Origin: Gallionella sp.
Lineage (GTDB): Bacteria; Pseudomonadota; Gammaproteobacteria; Burkholderiales; Gallionellaceae
NCBI GenBank assembly: GCA_030645535.1
Contig: JAUSNM010000016.1
Coordinates: 36,027 to 100,026 of the forward strand
Direction: 5' to 3'
Length of the DNA: 64,000 bases
The position numbers were made by a program, and so were the translations under genes. The notes under the pieces are model-generated. The model saw only the letters and a list, made by a program, of their open reading frames with translations. It did no database searches and was not told the origin of the DNA. Shown here one piece after another: positions 28,107 through 35,646 of the stretch; position 1 is the first letter of the stretch; each line of letters starts with the position of its first letter.

Positions 28107-28910
28107 ATGCCGCGCAATGCGCGCCTGCCAATAAATCGCTGCAATTTGCCTGCCGCAATCCTTGGCAGCCTCACTTACCAGCAGCATCCCGTGCCGCTGG
28201 TACTTGATGGCGTAGCGCAATTTCATCGCGGATTATTTGAGTTGCTTGACCAGCTCCAAGATGCAACCGAGCGCGCGCAGGCATTCATGCAACATATGAA
28301 AGCGGTGTTCAGCCTGAACTGTCCGGAAGAGGCCGGGCTATCGCTCAGCACCACACGCAGTCGCGCAAAAGCCAACTATCTGCAGATGGTACGCGGCTGG
28401 TCTTTTGATGCGGGTGGTCGCGAAGCTGCGGTATTAAAAGGGTGGGTAGAATCTCGCTTTGGCTTGCTGCAACGCCATCATAAAAATCCGATCAGGGACT
28501 TTTCTGATGACACCTACCGCAACTATCTGGAAATGCGCTCCGCTGGACTATATGGCACCAACGCTCTCGAAGCGCAGCTCGACCTGCTCTATACCTATTG
28601 TCAGTACGAACTGGCACGGCAACATGCAAACCTGTCTCATCTCACGCTGTATCGTGGCGTCAACCGCGTCGATGAACACGAAACAGTTGCAGAATTGGAT
28701 AACAAGCGCCGCGTGGTGTTGCTGAACAGCCTGAGTTCGTTCACAGCCTGCCGCGAGCGCGCCGATGAATTCGGCGACTACCTGCTCACCGCGCGCGTAC
28801 CACTATCCAAAATCTTCTACTACACGCGCCTGCTGCCGGACATGCTCAAGGGCGAAGAAGAATACGTCGTCATCGGCGGCTTATATGAAGTGAGCATCGC
28901 GTCGTATTAG
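28107..28910 (+). CDS. draT: DraT, NAD-dinitrogenase-reductase ADP-ribosyltransferase
   Basis: 267 residues. Moves ADP-ribose from NAD to Arg101 of NifH and so switches nitrogenase off when ammonium appears or energy falls. The R-S-E type active-site pieces are visible: LYRGVNR, NSLSSFTACRERADEFG, and GEEEYVVIGGLYE near the C terminus. Start at MPRNARLPINRCNLPAAILGS; the frame is open 29 codons upstream but that part is the nifH regulatory region. AGGGG lies about 11 bases before the ATG. No draG is in the window. Confidence 0.93.
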   Translation: MPRNARLPINRCNLPAAILGSLTYQQHPVPLVLDGVAQFHRGLFELLDQLQDATERAQAFMQHMKAVFSLNCPEEAGLSLSTTRSRAKANYLQMVRGWSFDAGGREAAVLKGWVESRFGLLQRHHKNPIRDFSDDTYRNYLEMRSAGLYGTNALEAQLDLLYTYCQYELARQHANLSHLTLYRGVNRVDEHETVAELDNKRRVVLLNSLSSFTACRERADEFGDYLLTARVPLSKIFYYTRLLPDMLKGEEEYVVIGGLYEVSIASY

Positions 28911-28950
28911 CTGGTGGCTGTCAGCTCCGATGAAGCTTAGCAAAATCCGG

Positions 28951-29013
<63 letters not shown>

Positions 29014-29033
29014 GCCCTACCCCCGCCCCTTTG

Positions 29034-29060
29034 TGCGACAAACTTTTGGGCTTTGTCGCA
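29034..29060. promoter_or_regulatory. Perfect 9+9 inverted repeat upstream of the SIR2-like gene
   Basis: tgcgacaaa-N9-tttgtcgca, about 54 bases above the -24 box of the SIR2-hemerythrin promoter. It does not fit TGT-N10-ACA. It could be the site of another activator, or a terminator stem for draT. Confidence 0.55.
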
Positions 29061-29113
29061 TTTGCTCCAACACTCACGATCCCGCAACCCGCGCCAATAC
29101 AGGGATGGCGCTC

Positions 29114-29129
29114 TGGCCTGATTATTGCG
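29114..29129 (+). promoter_or_regulatory. Sigma-54 promoter of the SIR2-hemerythrin operon
   Basis: TGGCCT-N5-TTGCG with GG and GC 10 bases apart; one mismatch in the -24 block. Transcription would start near 29141, 25 bases before the ATG. Confidence 0.75.
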
Positions 29130-29165
29130 GAGTAACTCATCGTTAATACTACGAGGAGTTCCCAA

Positions 29166-30023
29166 ATGAGTACACAATTCAAAAACATACTGGCAGGCCT
29201 GTCTGACGGCAGCGTTGTCCCCTATCTAGGGCCAGGCGCACTGGACGGCGTAACTGATAAGCTCAGTGGCAAAGCCATCCCGGCCGACAGCGACAGTCTG
29301 ATTCTGGCGATGAACAACGGCCAACCGATGGCGCCAAAACTGATGTTCGAGTTTCCCAGAGCCGCGATGAATATCGAACTCAAGCGCGGTCGCTCGACAA
29401 TCAACCGCTTTCTCGACACGACTTACCGCGACACGCAATGGAGCACTTCAAAGCTGCACGAATGGCTGGCGCAAAGCCGGCTGCCCTACATCATTGATAC
29501 CAACCGCGACATCCAGTTGCAAAAGCAATACAACACGACGCCGCATACCCTGATTGTCGGCACTGCGCGCATCGCCAGCAAAGAATACCGCTACCGCCTG
29601 TTTCACTATGATGGCGCCAGCTACTCCCTGATCGAACAGGAAGCCGTGGACACCAGCTTACCCGTCCTGTTCAAACCGCTCGGCACGCCACTGCCGGAAA
29701 CAAACTACATCGCGTCTGATGCCGACTTTGTCGATTACATCACCGAGCTGATGGGCGGATTTGCAATTCCTTCGTTCGTCAAACGCATGCGCCAGAACAA
29801 ACGCTACCTGCTGCTCGGACTGCGATTTAATCGCGACACCGAACGCATGGTGTTTTCCGAAATCATCTTCGGCGCAGATAAACCCGCCGGCTGGGCACTC
29901 ATCCCGCACCCGACCGACAAGGAAAAACGTTTTCTCGCCCGGTTCAACATCGAAATCATCAACGCAGATGTGTCCGACTTTTTGACCGCAGCGCAAGAGC
30001 TGAATGCAGCCGAGGTCGCCTGA
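29166..30023 (+). CDS. SIR2-like domain protein of the nif region
   Basis: 285 residues. The N terminus (ILAGLSDGSVVPYLGPGAL) and SDADFVDYITELMGG near residue 180 suggest the SIR2-like fold, which binds NAD; the classic deacetylase catalytic His motif is not evident. Such genes are found beside nif genes in other proteobacteria with no settled role. GAGGAG precedes the ATG, and the hemerythrin ATG follows its stop directly, so they are one unit under a sigma-54 promoter. Whether it senses NAD, helps reverse DraT or acts in defence is unknown. Confidence 0.75.
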   Translation: MSTQFKNILAGLSDGSVVPYLGPGALDGVTDKLSGKAIPADSDSLILAMNNGQPMAPKLMFEFPRAAMNIELKRGRSTINRFLDTTYRDTQWSTSKLHEWLAQSRLPYIIDTNRDIQLQKQYNTTPHTLIVGTARIASKEYRYRLFHYDGASYSLIEQEAVDTSLPVLFKPLGTPLPETNYIASDADFVDYITELMGGFAIPSFVKRMRQNKRYLLLGLRFNRDTERMVFSEIIFGADKPAGWALIPHPTDKEKRFLARFNIEIINADVSDFLTAAQELNAAEVA

Positions 30024-30434
30024 ATGTCTCATCAACCGATATGGGATGCATCCCGGCATACGTTGGGCGTGACTGAACTGGATCACGCCCATCAGGAATT
30101 TATCAGGCAGGTAGCGGCGCTGATCGCCGCCGCCGACGCCGAGTTTCCCGCGCTGTTTCAGTTGTTGATCAGCCATACCCGCGATCACTTCATGGAAGAA
30201 GGACGACTGATGCGCGAAGCCAAATATCAGGGATTGGCGATGCATGAAGGTGAGCACCACCGCGTGCTGGGCGAATTGCAACAACTCAATCGTACCCTGA
30301 AACGCGGGCGTCTGCCGCTGGTGCGCGCCTTCGTCAAACAGGGTCTACCGGAATGGTTCGACACTCACCTTGCGATGATGGATGGCGCACTGGTGGCACA
30401 TCTGAAAAAATCAGCAGAGAAGCCAGAAGGATAG
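30024..30434 (+). CDS. Bacteriohemerythrin
   Basis: 136 residues with the di-iron ligand pattern: His in ELDHAHQEFI, HTRDHFMEEGRLM, HEGEHHRVL, and a final HLAMMD. Binds oxygen reversibly. It starts exactly after the SIR2-like stop, under a sigma-54 promoter. The likely job is oxygen binding or sensing to protect nitrogenase, inferred from family and context. Confidence 0.92.
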   Translation: MSHQPIWDASRHTLGVTELDHAHQEFIRQVAALIAAADAEFPALFQLLISHTRDHFMEEGRLMREAKYQGLAMHEGEHHRVLGELQQLNRTLKRGRLPLVRAFVKQGLPEWFDTHLAMMDGALVAHLKKSAEKPEG

Positions 30435-30449
30435 CCATAAATCTCTCAG

Positions 30450-30484
30450 GTAAACGCAGAACGGATCATTCGTTCTGCGTTTAC
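30450..30484. terminator. Long perfect hairpin after hemerythrin gene
   Basis: A 14-base-pair perfect stem (gtaaacgcagaacg with its complement) around a 7-base loop, 16 bases after the stop codon. Probably ends the SIR2-hemerythrin transcript; there is no T run right after it. Confidence 0.75.
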
Positions 30485-30487
30485 CTG

Positions 30488-30537
30488 GCAGCCTGTCGGG
30501 CTTTTTTAATGAGTGCGAAAGAAGCCCGACAGGCTGC
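30488..30537. terminator. Second long hairpin, bidirectional
   Basis: A 16-base-pair perfect stem (gcagcctgtcgggctt and complement) with an 18-base loop that begins with T residues. It touches the 3' end of the convergent cNMP-domain gene, so it could terminate both. Its right arm continues as ccgacaggctgctagaa, repeated at 54963-54979. Confidence 0.75.
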
Positions 30538-31034
30538 TAGAAACGGCCATTTAAACGATAGAAATAATTGCTCATTTCCTCGGTCTCCGCACTCTTGTGC
30601 CTGGCCAAACTGTGCATATAGCGAACCAGACCTCGCATCACGTAATAAACGATGGTGTGATGCGTGTCCAGTAAGGTTTCAAGCTTGGCGCGCTCCAGCA
30701 GCAGGACGGTACAATCTTCCTTCACCTCGATAGTGGCATCAATTTTTACCATGTTGCTGCCTACAAAGCTGATGATTCTGGCAAGATCGCCCGAATCTTT
30801 CAGGAGCATCACCATCGGTTCATTGTCCACGATCGCACTCACTTCGATCTTACCTTCGACCAGAATCAGAAGCGCGTCGGTTAACGATGCGCCATCCGGT
30901 TTGGCAATAAACTCACCCGCCTTGTAGTGTTGTGTCGTGAGCAGCCCCAGCAGAATTTCGATTTCAGATTCACGCAATTCTGCTACCAGCGTACTTCGAT
31001 GAAGTGCTTTGATGATGTTTTCATTGGAAATCAT
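30537..31034 (-). CDS. Cyclic-nucleotide-binding-domain protein without DNA-binding domain
   Basis: 165 residues. A single cNMP-binding-type beta barrel (HYKAGEFIAKPDG, ALLILVEGKIEVSAIVDNEP, SFVGSNMVKIDATIEVKED) followed by a helical tail; no helix-turn-helix is present, unlike Crp/Fnr regulators. The start at 31034 follows AGGGTGA. It is convergent with the hemerythrin gene. Ligand and partner are unknown. Confidence 0.8.
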   Translation of the reverse strand: MISNENIIKALHRSTLVAELRESEIEILLGLLTTQHYKAGEFIAKPDGASLTDALLILVEGKIEVSAIVDNEPMVMLLKDSGDLARIISFVGSNMVKIDATIEVKEDCTVLLLERAKLETLLDTHHTIVYYVMRGLVRYMHSLARHKSAETEEMSNYFYRLNGRF

Positions 31035-31398
31035 TTTAGTCACCCTAGTTGTGCCGTCAAAATACACCTGCACATAGCAAAGCAATTTTCATGCCGCCAA
31101 TGATATTCAGGTATAAAAAAGCAGGATGATTTTCATGCCGGCGATCAAATACTTCTACGAAAGGAGGGCATCGACATATTAATCTGCGGCCGTATGCCTT
31201 AATATAGGCTGAATTCTCACCATAAAGCCTGCACACCCTGGCAAAATTTTTGCCGGGGAAATCTGGCTCATATCTCCAGGTTTTTTGAATTACGCTTAAG
31301 CTCGCCGGCGCTGTTTGGCACAAGGACGGTGCATTGCGCATGGTATTGGTGCACTCCATAAACCGCATGCGCAATGACTGACAGTGTTCGTGGAAAAA
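31035..31398. other. Intergenic region with an 11-base-pair hairpin
   Basis: I see no gene here. cattgcgcatg (31332-31342) and catgcgcaatg (31366-31376) form a stem with a 23-base loop, placed 3' to the sthA remnant on the minus strand, so it is probably the old sthA terminator. The sequence attttcatgccg occurs twice (about 31085 and 31131) with no clear meaning. Confidence 0.55.
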
Positions 31399-31485
31399 CT
31401 AGAGAATTTTTCGCAGTTCCAACTGATGGGTGCAATCCAACGCGGCGAGTTTGTAGCATTCCGCGAGCGTCGGGTAGTTGAAGAC
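31399..31485 (-). pseudogene. C-terminal remnant of a soluble pyridine nucleotide transhydrogenase (SthA)
   Basis: Reading away from the IS end on the minus strand gives VFNYPTLAECYKLAALD, then a short tail and a TAG stop. This matches the conserved C terminus of SthA/dihydrolipoamide-dehydrogenase-like enzymes (FNYPTMAEAYRVAALNG in enterics). Only 28 codons remain. The rest is not found on the far side of the IS element, so the gene was deleted and not merely interrupted. Confidence 0.75.
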
Positions 31486-31517
31486 TGATCTTGCCCCTGA
31501 AAAACGTATTTCTTAAC
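31486..31517. repeat. Left inverted repeat of the IS
   Basis: Begins tgatcttgcccctg and ends cttaac; pairs with 32751-32782. Confidence 0.88.
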
Positions 31518-31550
31518 TGTGGTTTAATTTCACATTAAGGAGACGGAAAA

Positions 31551-31850
31551 ATGGTTCGGGGAAAAGGCAAAAGAGCGGCGTACACGCTGGAGTACAAGGT
31601 TGAAGCTGTGCGGTTGATTCAGGGCGGGCAAGCCTGTTCAGTGACAGCAAAAGTGTTGGGTATTCCAAAACAAACGCTGGAGAACTGGGTCAGGTTGGCG
31701 GCGAAAGGCAAGCTGGCTGGTGCGTGAGCCAAGCCGGTGAGTGCCGAGCAAATGGAATTGGCGCGATTGAGAGCGGAGCTTGCGCGCGTCAAGATGGAGC
31801 GCGACATCTTAAAAAAAGCGACGGCGTACTTTGCGCGGGAATTCGTGTGA
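31551..31850 (+). pseudogene. IS3 OrfA interrupted by an in-frame TGA
   Basis: OrfA would be about 99 residues with a helix-turn-helix (ACSVTAKVLGIPKQTLENWVR) and a C-terminal leucine-zipper-like region (AEQMELARLRAELARVKMER). A TGA at 31725-31727 stops it after 58 residues. The frame continues intact to the natural TGA at 31848-31850. AAGGAGA precedes the ATG. Confidence 0.87.
31811..31817 (+). other. A7 slippery site for -1 frameshift
   Basis: Seven A residues followed by G, read A-AAA-AAG in the OrfA frame. Slipping back one base enters the OrfB frame, the standard way IS3 elements make the OrfAB transposase. Confidence 0.8.
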
Positions 31851-32743
31851 AGTACGCCTGGATTGGGCGGCATAAAAATCATTGGCCGATCACCTTACAA
31901 TGTAAGGTTCTGAATGTCAGCGCCAGCGGCTACTTCGAACATCAACGTCGCCAGGATTCTGACCTGTCAGCGAAGTCTGACAAGCGGGTCAATGATGATG
32001 CTCTACTGGTTTACATCAAGGCTGCCCATGCCAGCAGCAAAGGCGAATATGGCTGGCCGCGCATCTGGCAAGAGCTGCGTGCTAATGGCGTGCCGGTTGG
32101 CAAAGAACGAATTCGACGGATCATGAAGCTGCACGGCATCAAAGCCCGTGGGAAGCGCAAATATGTGGTGACCACCGACAGTCGGCATAACCTGCCAATT
32201 GCGCCAAACTTGCTCAATCGTAATTTCCAGCCTGCGCAACCCAATACGGTGTGGACTGGCGACATCACCTATATTCAGACGGATGAAGGCTGGTTGTACT
32301 TGGCGGCAGTGATTGATTTGTTCAGTCGTCAGGTGGTGGGCTGGAGCATGCAATCGCATATGCAGACCAGTTTGGTGGATGATGCGCTGCGGATGGCGTG
32401 GTTCAGAAGAAGGCCGGGGGCAGGACTGATATTTCATTCGGATCGGGGGAGCCAGTATTGCAGCCACGCGTTTCAGCAAACACTTACTGACTGCGGAATG
32501 CAAAGCTCGATGAGCCGCAAAGAAAACTGCTCGGATAACGCCCCGACGAAAAGCTTGTGGGGATCGCTGAAGGTAGGACGGTTGTACGGCATGCGCTTTG
32601 CGACGAGGCGGCAGGCGATGGACGAGGTGATTGACTGGCTGATGTATTACAACCACAGCCGGCGTCACTCAACACTGGGCTACATCAGCCCGATGCAGTT
32701 CGAGCAAAACTGGTTTGTGGCACAGTTAAAGGATGCCGCATAA
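31851..32743 (+). CDS. IS3 OrfB, transposase catalytic domain with lost glutamate
   Basis: Continues the frame entered by slippage (open from 31724) with KYAWIGRHKNHW. The retroviral-type integrase fold has its two aspartates (TGDITYIQT and FHSDRGSQYC). At the third position family members read DNAPTESFWGSLK; here it is DNAPTKSLWGSLK, so the catalytic Glu is Lys (codon AAA at 32549-32551, one base from GAA). The enzyme should therefore be inactive. Confidence 0.9.
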
Positions 32744-32750
32744 TGGACGT

Positions 32751-32782
32751 GTTAAGAGATACGAAATGCAGGGGTAAGGTCA
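32751..32782. repeat. Right inverted repeat of the IS
   Basis: Begins gttaagagatacg and ends aaggtca; the reverse complement matches the left end. Confidence 0.88.
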
Positions 32783-32944
32783 TTGTATCAAATTTCAATT
32801 TACTAGCTATTTTATGTCCATCGATATTGACAGAATATTGGCGTAGCATTATTTTAACTAATTGAAAAATATTGGACTTCATGTCACTTTTAACTAGCTA
32901 AATCATGTCCGCCTGCTCTCTATCCGTCATTGATCATTTACGGA

Positions 32945-32995
32945 AAGTTGCCCGGATGGCGTGAGGATCGAACCACCACGCCATCCGGGCAACTT
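32945..32995. terminator. Terminator of the cyanophycin synthetase operon
   Basis: A perfect 19-base-pair stem with a 13-base loop, 12 bases past the cphA stop (minus strand). The sequence between here and the IS (32783-32944) is AT-rich and I see no gene in it. Confidence 0.82.
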
Positions 32996-33006
32996 CAGAA
33001 GTTACC

Positions 33007-35577
33007 TTATGCCTCTGCAATCCTTTGCGCAATATGTGCCAACGCCTCATCAACCTGATCGATCAGGATCAGACATAAATCCCCGGCTTGCAGACGAGAT
33101 AACGCAGTATCGATGGCCAGAAATTCACCATTGATTTCGCAGCTTGTTTTCACGCGTTTGGCATTCACCAGACCTTGCCTGAGCAAACTTAACACTTCGC
33201 CGTCCGCACGGCCACGCTGGCATTGATCCTGGTACAGAATCACGTCGTCAAACACATCGCCCAGAATTTCGGTCTGCAGGCGAATATCCTCATCGCGGCG
33301 GTCACCGGCACCGCTGATCACGACCATACGATTTTTAGCCGGGATATTTTCAACGGCACCAATCAGCGCGAGTATCGCGTCGGGGTTATGACCATAGTCT
33401 GCGATGACGGCAGCCCCGCGATAATCGAAGAAATTGAAACGACCCGGAGCCGTTGCCGCGTCATTGACGAATGAGGCCAACCCGCGACGTATCGTGTCCC
33501 AATCCACCTTGAGCGCCCAGACTGCGGCAATCGAGGCCATCGCGTTTTCGATCTGAAAACCGATCGCGCCGTTGCGGGTGATCGGAATTTGGCCCAATGA
33601 GACACGCTGCTCAACTTTGTTCTCGCATGCCACGATCTGATCGCCATCGACATACACGACGCGCTGGCCTTGAGCACGGTGTGCTGCCATCACCGGATGG
33701 TGACGGTCCGTGGCAAAAAAGGTGACCGAACCGGGACAGACATCCGCCATGGCGGCCGACATCGGATCAGCGGCATTGAGTACGGCGACGCCGTCAGTGG
33801 CGACATTCTGCACCACGACCCGTTTCACCACGCTCAAGTCTTCCACCGTGCTGATGTAATTCAAACCGAGATGATCGCCCATGCCGATGTTAGTGACGAC
33901 CGCTACATTGCAGCGATCAAACGCCAACCCTTCGCGCAACACGCCACCGCGTGCCGTCTCAAAAACGGCCGCGTCCACATCCGGATGCAACAGCACATTG
34001 CGCGCACTCTTGGGTCCGCTGCAATCCCCTGTATCGATACGTTTTCCTTGAATGTACACGCCATCGGAATTGGTCATGCCGACACGCAAACCCTGACAAC
34101 CCAGAATATGCGAAATCAGGCGCACCGTGGTGGTTTTTCCGTTAGTTCCGGCGACGGCAACCAGCGGAATACGTCCATCCTGGCCATCTTTGAACATCGA
34201 AGCTACGATCGCCTCGCCGACCGCGCGTCCCTTGCCGAATGAAGGCTGCAAGTGCATGCGCAGACCGGGAGCCGCATTAACTTCGACGACTCCCCCGCCC
34301 TGCTCATCCAAAGGACGCAACACGGAGTCGCACACCACATCCACGCCGCAAATATCCAAACCGACCATTTGGGCTGCCGCAACCGCGCTGGCTGCCATAT
34401 CGGGATGCACATCGTCGGTGACATCGGTCGCAGTGCCGCCGGTGCTCAGGTTGGCATTATTGCGCAGCACCACACAGGTGCCCTTGTCCGGTATCGAATC
34501 CGCCGTATAACCCTGAACCTCTAATCTGGCCAGGGCAATATTGTCCAGACGCATCTTGGTCAACGAGGTCGCATGTCCTTCGCCGCGCCGGGGATCGCTA
34601 TTTACCTGTTCGACCAGTTTGCGTACTGAATGCACGCCGTCACCGATGACCATAGGCGGTTCACGCCGGGCTGCGGCTACCAGCTGATTGCCCACCACCA
34701 GCATGCGAAAATCGCTGCCGGGAATAAACCGTTCCACCAGTACTTCCGAGCCGATTTCAGCTGCGGCCGCATAGGCGGTATTCAGGTGTTCGCGCGTCAG
34801 GATATTGACCGTCACACCTTTGCCCTGATTGCCATCCAGAGGCTTGACGACCACAGGCCCATTGATTTCACACATCGCCACCCAGGCGTCTTCAATATCA
34901 GACGCGGGTCTGCCTTGCGGCACGGGAACACCCGCCGCTTCAAGCAGTTTCTTGGTCAATTCCTTGTCCTGCGCGATGGCCTCGCCTATGGCGCTGCTGC
35001 AATCGGTCTCAGCTGCCTGAATTCGACGCTGACGGCTGCCCCAACCGAACTGCACCAGACTGCCTTCGGTCAGGCGGCGATAGGGAATGCTGCGGCGAAT
35101 GGCCGCTTCAACGATGGATCCCGTGCTGGGGCCCAGACGCACATCCTCGTCCAATTCTTGCAATTCGGCCAAGGCTGCCGCAAGGTCAAAAGGCAAATCC
35201 AGAGCCGCTGCATCGCATAGCGACTGAGCCAATTTAAAGGCCAGCCGGCCGACCGCCTCCTCGCTGTACTCGAACACTACCTGATACACACCGGTGTCCA
35301 GCGTTGCCGACGTGCGGCTGAAGGTAACGGGACATCCGGCCTGCGCTTGCAGGGCTAAAGAAGCCACTTCCAGAATGTGCGCCATCGTAACCGCCTCGGT
35401 GTGACCTGGCAGTTGCAATAAGCCGATTTCCGGGAAGCGCGCGCGCAACCTGCCCTCAAAACCGTTTATTTTTGCGATGTCGCACTCGGTGTCTGAACAA
35501 GAGACGATAGCTTCGATAGCGGTATGCCGACTCCACAGATTAGGACCGCGCAGTGCGCGTATACGTGACACTTCCAT
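33007..35577 (-). CDS. cphA: CphA, cyanophycin synthetase
   Basis: 856 residues, full family length. Adds aspartate and arginine in turn to the cyanophycin chain. The ATP-grasp domain (PVVVKPLDGNQGKGVTV near residue 245) joins arginine; the C-terminal Mur-ligase-like half has an intact P-loop (VAGTNGKTTTVRL near residue 490) and a final domain (ADYGHNPDAI, VISGAGDRRDEDIR). It follows a second synthetase by 69 bases. It would store fixed nitrogen as polymer, which fits a diazotroph. Confidence 0.95.
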   Translation of the reverse strand: MEVSRIRALRGPNLWSRHTAIEAIVSCSDTECDIAKINGFEGRLRARFPEIGLLQLPGHTEAVTMAHILEVASLALQAQAGCPVTFSRTSATLDTGVYQVVFEYSEEAVGRLAFKLAQSLCDAAALDLPFDLAAALAELQELDEDVRLGPSTGSIVEAAIRRSIPYRRLTEGSLVQFGWGSRQRRIQAAETDCSSAIGEAIAQDKELTKKLLEAAGVPVPQGRPASDIEDAWVAMCEINGPVVVKPLDGNQGKGVTVNILTREHLNTAYAAAAEIGSEVLVERFIPGSDFRMLVVGNQLVAAARREPPMVIGDGVHSVRKLVEQVNSDPRRGEGHATSLTKMRLDNIALARLEVQGYTADSIPDKGTCVVLRNNANLSTGGTATDVTDDVHPDMAASAVAAAQMVGLDICGVDVVCDSVLRPLDEQGGGVVEVNAAPGLRMHLQPSFGKGRAVGEAIVASMFKDGQDGRIPLVAVAGTNGKTTTVRLISHILGCQGLRVGMTNSDGVYIQGKRIDTGDCSGPKSARNVLLHPDVDAAVFETARGGVLREGLAFDRCNVAVVTNIGMGDHLGLNYISTVEDLSVVKRVVVQNVATDGVAVLNAADPMSAAMADVCPGSVTFFATDRHHPVMAAHRAQGQRVVYVDGDQIVACENKVEQRVSLGQIPITRNGAIGFQIENAMASIAAVWALKVDWDTIRRGLASFVNDAATAPGRFNFFDYRGAAVIADYGHNPDAILALIGAVENIPAKNRMVVISGAGDRRDEDIRLQTEILGDVFDDVILYQDQCQRGRADGEVLSLLRQGLVNAKRVKTSCEINGEFLAIDTALSRLQAGDLCLILIDQVDEALAHIAQRIAEA

Positions 35578-35646
35578 TCAAAAACTTCCTTGTATTAGCC
35601 TGTTAAACGGCGATTGAATCCGCTTACGGGGACAACTTTTTAAAGA

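Larger units (their letters stand above)
31486..32782 (+). mobile_element. IS3-family insertion sequence, decayed
   Basis: 1,297 bases bounded by imperfect 32-base inverted repeats (31486-31517 and 32751-32782, roughly 24 matches). They enclose two overlapping frames with an A7 slippery site, the IS3 plan. No target duplication is visible (gac against ttg). Both frames carry damaging changes, so it is probably not active on its own. Confidence 0.92.

Noticed and set aside
29034..29060. NifA site upstream of the SIR2-like gene
   Set aside because: The inverted repeat does not contain TGT and ACA separated by 10 bases, so it was kept only as an unknown regulatory palindrome.
32945..32995. tRNA-like stretch (ggttcgatcc on the minus strand)
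   Set aside because: It is the loop of a perfect 19-base-pair terminator stem; no anticodon or D arm and no CCA end.
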